Below, piece after piece: positions 33,101 to 37,526 of a DNA stretch of 37,526 nucleotides. The stretch comes from a bacterium. GTDB lineage: Bacteria; UBP15; UBA6099. Below the pieces are notes generated by a model. The model saw only the letters and a program-made list of their open reading frames with translations, was not told the origin of the DNA and did no database searches. Made by a program: the position numbers and the translations under genes. The first letter of the stretch is position 1. Each line of letters opens with the position of its first letter. Where the stretch lies: the NCBI GenBank assembly GCA_029564595.1, contig JAKQPS010000075.1:1-37526 (forward strand), written 5' to 3'.

Positions 33101-34004
33101 TTTTGAAACTGCCGCCCTGAGTCTCCGTTTCCTTCTTCATCGTCGCCACATGTGAAACGAGGGATTCCCTCCAGCCGCAGTTGTCGTCGCTGTGTGCCTT
33201 TAGAATCCAATTGATTGCCGCTTCTGTGTCTTTTCGGCTTTGATAATATCCTTTGATATAACTTGCGAAAGGGTAAATCGTCACATTTTTGAACCTGTTC
33301 CTACGGTCGAAAATATTGGCCACCGCATTTTTCGATTCAAATTGAAAGAGATCGCTTGTAGGAGTATTTGCCGGTGTCCACACATAGACAACCTGCGCAG
33401 GTTTGTGTTTGATAACGCTGCTGAGCACTTGATGCTGTTCGATGAGACTTTCATTCATTGATCCGAGATTTATCACATTTCGAAAACCGGCTTTGGCGAA
33501 GCCTTCTGATTGTTCCCGGATGATTTCAGAAAAAGAGGATCTTTTAGATATCCCTTCGCCCAAAACTACGGAACCTCCGACAAATAAAAGCGAATCCTTG
33601 ATTTGTTCTGGATTTGGAGCCTCGTCGAGCCGTTTGGTTACGCACCGGATCGGATTGATTGTGTCAATGCTGTTTATGAGTTTAATGCTTTTGAAATGGC
33701 TGCCGATATCGCCCCATTCAAATTCAGCGTTTGGATTTGCCCAATTCTCATGACAGGTGACAATGTGTGTTCTCTCGCTGTCATCCAAGGCGAGCGCCCG
33801 TATAGTCGCGCCTTTAGAAGCGTGTTTATTGTTGAGATTTCCTATGTATCCCAAAGCAATCGCGACGATTCCGAAAAGTGCGGAAATGAACAAAAACAGA
33901 TGCAACTTCGTTGAGCCTCTGTCTTTATTTTTGTCCGCGCCAAAGGAGTTCTCGATTAGAGAAATCTTTCCGTCCATGCAAGCTCGTTGGTTTCGATTTG
34001 TCAA
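30198..34004 (-). CDS. SGNH-like domain fused to a YfhO-like membrane protein
   Basis: 1268 residues from a TTG at 34004, chosen because GGAG lies eight nt upstream and it gives MTNRNQR, parallel to MTNASSN of its paralogue; GTG at 34049 and ATG at 33977 are alternatives. One N-terminal helix (about 33-55), then a soluble domain with HIVTCHENW, DSLLFVGGSVVLGEG (Ser145), VVYVWTPANTP and NSETHRRIAAAM, homologous to the downstream protein. The D-x-x-H dyad reads D-Y-N-R-R. From about 400 the sequence is YfhO-like: FFGHHMLPLDILNIYHPW, NDSIDQMYAWRKY, APFWDPYTLSGSY, many helices, then the C-terminal GWKAYQNGRILPVLRVNHSFKAVQVEAGTH beta domain. YfhO proteins take part in teichoic-acid glycosylation. 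Only 6 nt separate it from the next gene. Confidence 0.75.
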   Translation of the reverse strand: MTNRNQRACMDGKISLIENSFGADKNKDRGSTKLHLFLFISALFGIVAIALGYIGNLNNKHASKGATIRALALDDSERTHIVTCHENWANPNAEFEWGDIGSHFKSIKLINSIDTINPIRCVTKRLDEAPNPEQIKDSLLFVGGSVVLGEGISKRSSFSEIIREQSEGFAKAGFRNVINLGSMNESLIEQHQVLSSVIKHKPAQVVYVWTPANTPTSDLFQFESKNAVANIFDRRNRFKNVTIYPFASYIKGYYQSRKDTEAAINWILKAHSDDNCGWRESLVSHVATMKKETETQGGSFKTFLFPLLVGGRGDYVFQGIHDDVKRLLKAEGIETEDLSERILSRPAEEMRLHDYNRRPNSETHRRIAAAMMENLRIVAYDLEQPPQVKKKESEKKDASMVLSDGFSQWVRYTVVFALALCLAVFLFAALRFGGKEHNPDEQKKPQIRAAAVVALFFVLLAVVFGWKSLFFGHHMLPLDILNIYHPWAPEAGPQFDTIQNPYDNDSIDQMYAWRKYIAAAERNGAAPFWDPYTLSGSYLVGNNQSALFYPFSLLFRALPVENAFGYYTIIHLIIAAFGGFLFLKRFGLKNESAVFGALAFMFSGRMIRATNEINCLATLAWWPLVLWCSDIVVEKKRASVSLLCSLPIALMLMAGNLQIGQYCLILAFAFSVNRAINLSESEQRIRGIAACVGHFIIMAVAGMAISSVQILSVIEYLSQSTRAAVPYDQIPPTPLWVFKILLLPNIALKNNFSMSSFPFFTKYNIALYFGIATLLFAMGALFIKKRQHPRFFVWTAIVSALLSQKIFYYPIYLLVPGAKSFQLTELLCVFVICCCFSAAFMFDAIFFPNANDETENGKKRRRFGLMAAAGGIGFMSGSFLYAAAPLSYLLIPVSRLLCFSGVFFAIVGMFKLSRKDSIRGVNIFALLLIAALSVDLLIIAGRYTTQIRVDTESKPALISYLENLKSEESRIVRFDPEANVETYSSILPPNLALLAPVPDIQGYDSLMPKNYNDVVNLIEPGVANVGLGGERIRELRKHKSLASPILNMLGATHVLSSRQLPAPYELQEQSGGVFVYKNPAALPRMFFAKQALVLNSDDDTLKIMARRDFDPLSTAILSPAHGMISDKKRIDYSEARVLDYSVGYNKAWAKVSADGPALLIYTDNFIRGWKAYQNGRILPVLRVNHSFKAVQVEAGTHEILFVFRPDGLAIGVAISIICLVVYLIVALLYFYSLKTRIKRPIKFCDSSGSNTMEISSPTDFQSNEYDKG

Positions 34005-34067
34005 TATCTCCACTCCATCGGAGTTGAAATTAGAAATAAACAAAGGCACAGTGTATTCTATGCAATT

Positions 34068-35281
34068 TTACAATCTCTGGTCGGCGCTGTCTAACAGGCG
34101 GCTAATGGCGGCTATGTATTTTCGGAATCCGGATTCGGAGAATCCTGTCCTGTTGGGAACATGAAACAAACGCTTCGAAACCGGCTTGCATCGCTCCGCG
34201 CCTAGCCCCGGCGTTAATTCGGGGCAGTCCCTCATGTAGTTGATTTTTATATCAATGCCGTTTTTGAAGAATATGCGCGACAATTCTCCGGCGTCTTTAC
34301 AGATGCCGGCGGTCATGAAGCCGTTCGGGCAGCCTTCCTCCGCCTGATACATGCCCATGCCGGAGCAGTCTATGGCCTTCTGGATTTCGAGGAATTGTCG
34401 TTTTAAAACAGCCAGCGTGTTACTAAGGCGATCCATGTGCGCTAGGCCAACCCGCGACTGCAAACCGGCGAGCTGGAAAGGCGATTTCGGAGCTGCTCCT
34501 TCTTTGCGTTCTTCAACAAAGTCTCGCATCCCTAAAGCGCGGGACACGGCCAATGCTGGATATAGGAAAGCAGAGCCACCCCAACGACTTGTCGCCAAAG
34601 CCGATAAATAGCTTTTCAAAGCTCTTTTCGAGACATCAATTTTAGACAGAGAAGCGAGGCTCTCTCTAGACTCGGAAAGCCGTTGTCGAAGTTCATCGTC
34701 ATTGGTGACTGCCATGCCACCGCCGAAAGTGTTCACGATTTTGGATGTTTCATAGCTAAATATGGCAGCGCGACCAAAGCCTCCGACATGAATGCCCCTG
34801 TAACGGGTTCCAAGAGAATGCGCCGAGTCCTCAATTAGGTCAAGACCATGGTCGCGACAAAACGATAGAAGTTCGTCCACAGGTCCGGGAAATCCGAAAT
34901 AATGCGCCATACCAACGCTCTTGCGTTGCAAGGCAAGGACGCCTTCGTTTTTTCGAGATCTGGAGCCAAAGATTTTTCTAGCAGGGGAATCCACGACACA
35001 TTCAAACCTCGCTTTAATACTGTCATTGGCATGGCTGGGTAATTTAGAGAGGGCATCAAAACACAAGCATCAGGCGGATAATTAAGCGAATCCAACAACG
35101 CGCAAAAAGCGGCTCTGCCTGAAGAAAAAGCTATTGCATGTTTGACGCCGCAAAACGACGCAATGCGCTTTTCAAAATCATCCACCATGCCATCGTATTC
35201 TTCTCCAAGCGCGCATTTCAATAGAATGCGCGTTTGTCCTTTGCAGTGTCTCGTCTGGCTTCGCGGAACAATTGGAATCAT
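34068..35281 (-). pseudogene. Frameshifted DegT/DnrJ/EryC1-family aminotransferase
   Basis: Two frames together make one DegT-type PLP enzyme of about 400 residues. The first, from the ATG at 35281, gives GEEYDGMVDDFEKRIASFCGVKHAIAFSSGRAAFCALLDSL up to NARALV. The second continues at MAHYFGFPG, then LDLIEDSAHSLG, FSYETSKIVNTFGGGMAVTND (with the PLP lysine) to the stop at 34068. The frames join between about 34905 and 34925; a single missing base in GTTGGTATGG restores ALV-MAHYFGFP. All other key segments look sound, so it is either a recent mutation or a sequencing error. Such enzymes make amino sugars for surface glycans. It leads the minus-strand operon with the two SGNH/GT-C fusions. Confidence 0.75.
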
Positions 35282-35300
35282 CGGATCTCTTCGGTTATTT

Positions 35301-35329
35301 TTGATTCTTTACATAACCTACTTTAAAAT
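35301..35329 (+). promoter_or_regulatory. Promoter of the radical SAM gene
   Basis: TTGATT (35301-35306), a 17-nt spacer and TAAAAT (35324-35329), 38 nt before the ATG at 35367, in the 85-nt divergent gap to the aminotransferase gene. Confidence 0.5.
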
Positions 35330-35366
35330 ATACAATTTCAAAACACAAGGGAAGATCGTTCATTTC

Positions 35367-36896
35367 ATGAAAATCGGATTGGTTTTCAACCCGTTCAGCT
35401 ACAAGCTCCACGAAGAGAACATTAGGATAGTTCAGAAGTATTTCGGACTATTTCCGCCTTTGAGCCTTGCATGGGTAGCCGCTATAGCAGAGAGCGCTGG
35501 GCATGAGGTTGTTATAATCGACGCGAGAACCCTCGAATTGACAATAGATGAAACCACAAATATTTTGAAAAAGTTCAAGCCAGACCTGATCGGGTTTATG
35601 ATGACTACGTACATGTTCCGCGAGACCATGGAATGGGCGGCCGCTCTCAAGGCCGCCGTAAAAGCGCCGGTTGTAATCGGTGGATACAATCTCCGTGTTT
35701 ATCCTCGCGAATCGCTCATGAACGATGTCGTGGATTACGGTTGCCTCAACCACGCCCTTGTAATGTTTCCAGCTTTCCTCCGAGAGTTGGAGAGAGAGCG
35801 CAACTTTGAATCCGTGCCGGGACTGATATACAAACACAATGGCGATATCATCGTAAACGAAGCCAGTCCTGAAGAAGAGGACTTTAACGCTTATCCAAAC
35901 CCGGCCAGACACCTTCTGCCTAACGAGCTCTATGCGGAGTTTCCCACTGAACGCAAAAATTTCACAGTTATGATCACAAGTCTGGGATGTCCTATGCGCT
36001 GTGTTTTCTGCGAAGCAGGCGGGACAAAATATTCTCCCCGCAGCCCAGTCATCGTTGTTGACGAGATCGAGCAATGCGTCCGCGATTTCGGCATAAGGGA
36101 AATTGACATCTTTGATTACGATTTTACATTTCAAAGAGGACGAGTTGAGTCTATTTGCGATGGGATTATCGGACGCGGACTCGATGTCACATGGGCCTGC
36201 CGATCCCGAATAGACCACGTCGACGCCATGTTGCTTGAGAAGATGCGCAAAGCAGGTTGCCGCCGCATTTATTATGGCATTGAGAGCAGCAATCAAGATA
36301 TTCTTGCCGCCATGCATAAACAAATAAGTGTAGCCCAAGTAATGGACACTATTGATTTGACACGAAGAACCGGCATTAAAACCCTCGGCTTTTTCCTCGC
36401 AGGCGTGCCGGGAGAAACCAGAAAAAGCCTTGAACAAACTGTCAAGTTCGCAAAGCGACTGAAATTGGATTACGCCCAGTTTTCCAAGCTAACAGCCAAG
36501 CCTTGGACAACACTTTGGAAGGATATGGTTCAGAACACAGGGAAGGATTACTGGAAAGACTACGTTCTTGGGGTTGAACAAGAAAAGCAACTGCCACGCG
36601 CATGGACATCTCTATCCAACGAAGAGATTGACCGCTTAACTAAGCGGGCTTATCTGAAATTCTATGGTTCGCCTCGTTTTCTGTGGCGCGCCACAAAAAG
36701 CGTTGCGTCGTTTACTGAGTTCAAAAGGAAATTTCTTGCGCTGATTGACATGATATTCAAACAGGAGAACAAATCTGAAACATGGACGCTCAAACATGCG
36801 ACATTCAAAACATACAATGAGAATCGAACGCGAAGAATAAAGTATTTTCTTAATCATTTATCATCGTTGAGCGCCGCTAAAAAAGATGGAGAATAA
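35367..36896 (+). CDS. B12-binding-domain radical SAM protein
   Basis: 509 residues from the ATG at 35367 (MKIGLVFNPFSYKLHEEN); the ribosome site is weak (AAGGGA, rather distant). N-terminal Rossmann-like B12-binding-type domain (1-~145: FPPLSLAWVAAIAESAGHEVVIIDA, PDLIGFMMTTYM, APVVIGGYNLRVYPRE), without a clear D-x-H-x-x-G motif, so any cobalamin would bind base-off without a histidine ligand. Radical SAM core with GCPMRCVFCEAGG (Cys208, 212, 215), DIFDYDFTFQRGRVESIC, RRIYYGIESSNQDILAAM and FFLAGVPGET. Relatives include methylases and ring-forming enzymes such as BchE and HpnP. The substrate is probably a lipid or glycan precursor of this island (inference). Confidence 0.88.
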   Translation: MKIGLVFNPFSYKLHEENIRIVQKYFGLFPPLSLAWVAAIAESAGHEVVIIDARTLELTIDETTNILKKFKPDLIGFMMTTYMFRETMEWAAALKAAVKAPVVIGGYNLRVYPRESLMNDVVDYGCLNHALVMFPAFLRELERERNFESVPGLIYKHNGDIIVNEASPEEEDFNAYPNPARHLLPNELYAEFPTERKNFTVMITSLGCPMRCVFCEAGGTKYSPRSPVIVVDEIEQCVRDFGIREIDIFDYDFTFQRGRVESICDGIIGRGLDVTWACRSRIDHVDAMLLEKMRKAGCRRIYYGIESSNQDILAAMHKQISVAQVMDTIDLTRRTGIKTLGFFLAGVPGETRKSLEQTVKFAKRLKLDYAQFSKLTAKPWTTLWKDMVQNTGKDYWKDYVLGVEQEKQLPRAWTSLSNEEIDRLTKRAYLKFYGSPRFLWRATKSVASFTEFKRKFLALIDMIFKQENKSETWTLKHATFKTYNENRTRRIKYFLNHLSSLSAAKKDGE

Positions 36897-37019
36897 TAGT
36901 TTGAAAGAAAGCTTTCTACGACTCGCAAAAAACATGGCGCTTGAGATTTACTATCTTTAAAAGCGTAGCTTCATGTCAGATCGGTATAAAGCGTTATGAA
37001 AGACTTTGAAAGCTAATAA

Positions 37020-37389
37020 ATAAAAATACTTTTTACTCATCTCGGTCGCGAGAATCTCGGCATCGAATACCTTTCATCCATGCTGAAACTTGCCGGGCAC
37101 GAAACTTATTCCCCCATTGATATAGGTCTATTTTGGACAAAACTATAATATTTACCATTCTCCGCGGCTTGAGCGACTGTTTTCGCTGAAAGACTCTGTG
37201 GTCAGTCGGTTCAAAAGCGTGGCTCCCGACCTTGTCTGCATGTCGGCATACTCCGGCTCTCTGAAATGAAGTTTCATGCTGGCGGATGAGTTCAAATGTA
37301 TCAGAGACGTCCCGATAGTCGTCGGAGGCATCCATATTACCCTGTCGCCGGAATCGGCCATGTTTTGTCAATCTATAGACTATTGGTAA
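37020..37389 (+). pseudogene. Wreck of a second B12-binding radical SAM gene
   Basis: Starting at an ATA where ATG is expected (37020), translation gives KILFTHLGRENLGIEYLSSM then LKLAGHETYSPIDIGLF and a stop at 37146. The frame one base on continues as NIYHSPRLERLFSLKDSVV, SRFKSVAPDLVCMSAYSGSLK, a TGA (37267) where Trp is usual, SFMLADEFKCIRDVPIVVGGIHITLSPESAM and TAA (37387). This is the B12-binding half of a radical SAM protein with a lost start, one frameshift and in-frame stops; the iron-sulfur core is missing. Confidence 0.75.
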
Positions 37390-37460
37390 GCATTTAGCTC
37401 TCTGAAAAAAAACATAAAAAGGCTTTTTAAAATTGCCTGCGCGTGATATGTTTTATTTTA

Positions 37461-37526
37461 ATGGATAGCGATGAAGCGAGAAAACCAACATACGAAGAGC
37501 TTGAGCAGAGAGTAATATACCTTGAA
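37461..37526 (+). CDS. N-terminus of a probable PAS sensor kinase (partial)
   Basis: ATG at 37461, open to the window edge: MDSDEARKPTYEELEQRVIYLE. The KPTYEELEQRV.-LE stretch is a characteristic coiled-coil start of many PAS-domain histidine kinases. No strong ribosome site is visible. The identity rests on 22 codons, so it is tentative. Confidence 0.5.
   Translation, partial: MDSDEARKPTYEELEQRVIYLE

Noticed and set aside
1-37526. CRISPR array
   Set aside because: No set of regularly spaced direct repeats with unique spacers; the only tandem repeats are two-copy (89-127 and 27101-27122).

Overview
The window is a bacterial chromosome segment that is G+C-rich over about its first 27 kb and clearly more A+T-rich from about 27.06 kb to the right edge. 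Housekeeping genes include an rpmH-rnpA-yidD-yidC-khpB cluster, purA, tlyA, uppP, comEC and rpsU with six tRNAs. GTG and TTG starts, good Shine-Dalgarno sites and sigma70-like promoters are common. The mixture of secreted Ig-like proteins, short-form YidC, enolase-superfamily and iron-sulfur genes does not match a model organism I can name. I read it as an uncultivated, probably anaerobic, bacterium of unresolved phylum; that placement is inference.

Layout. 1-578: nested palindromic repeats and a tandem operator-like site, no gene. 579-5777: a C39-like cysteine protease, a small exported protein, an enolase-superfamily (mandelate racemase/muconate lactonizing enzyme) protein and a membrane-anchored PHP/DUF3604 protein. 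5828-9820: ComEC, then converging on it UppP and a HEAT-repeat protein that overlap by 4 nt. 10027-14153: a multi-cysteine ferredoxin-like protein, an FMN reductase-like protein and a 722-residue exported Ig-like protein. 14281-17602: a strong promoter and a three-gene catabolic operon (old-yellow-enzyme type reductase, DapA-type aldolase/lyase, Gfo/Idh/MocA dehydrogenase). 17616-21032: an HI0933-type flavoprotein, TlyA, and a REP-associated-transposase-like protein whose HUH histidines are replaced and which ends in a DnaA-domain-IV-like segment.

21311-23817 is the conserved rpmH-rnpA-yidD-yidC-khpB block, with rnpA starting inside rpmH. No dnaA or mnmE is seen next to it. 23818-24577 is a long intergenic region holding a 120-nt palindromic repeat, other hairpins, and the purA promoter followed at once by mutually exclusive hairpins, one of them an intrinsic terminator. 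After purA, a consensus promoter drives tRNA-Lys, -Glu, -Val, -Asp, rpsU, tRNA-Phe and tRNA-Ala, closed by a terminator.

The A+T-rich right part looks acquired. On the minus strand it carries a frameshifted DegT-family aminotransferase gene and two large paralogous membrane proteins. Each has an SGNH-like extracytoplasmic N-terminal domain, fused in one to a YfhO-like and in the other to an ArnT/PMT-like GT-C membrane domain. Divergently there is a B12-binding radical SAM protein, the wreck of a second one, and the first 22 codons of a probable PAS sensor kinase. This island, with its twin SGNH/GT-C fusions, is the best candidate for an undescribed cell-surface glycan or lipid modification system.
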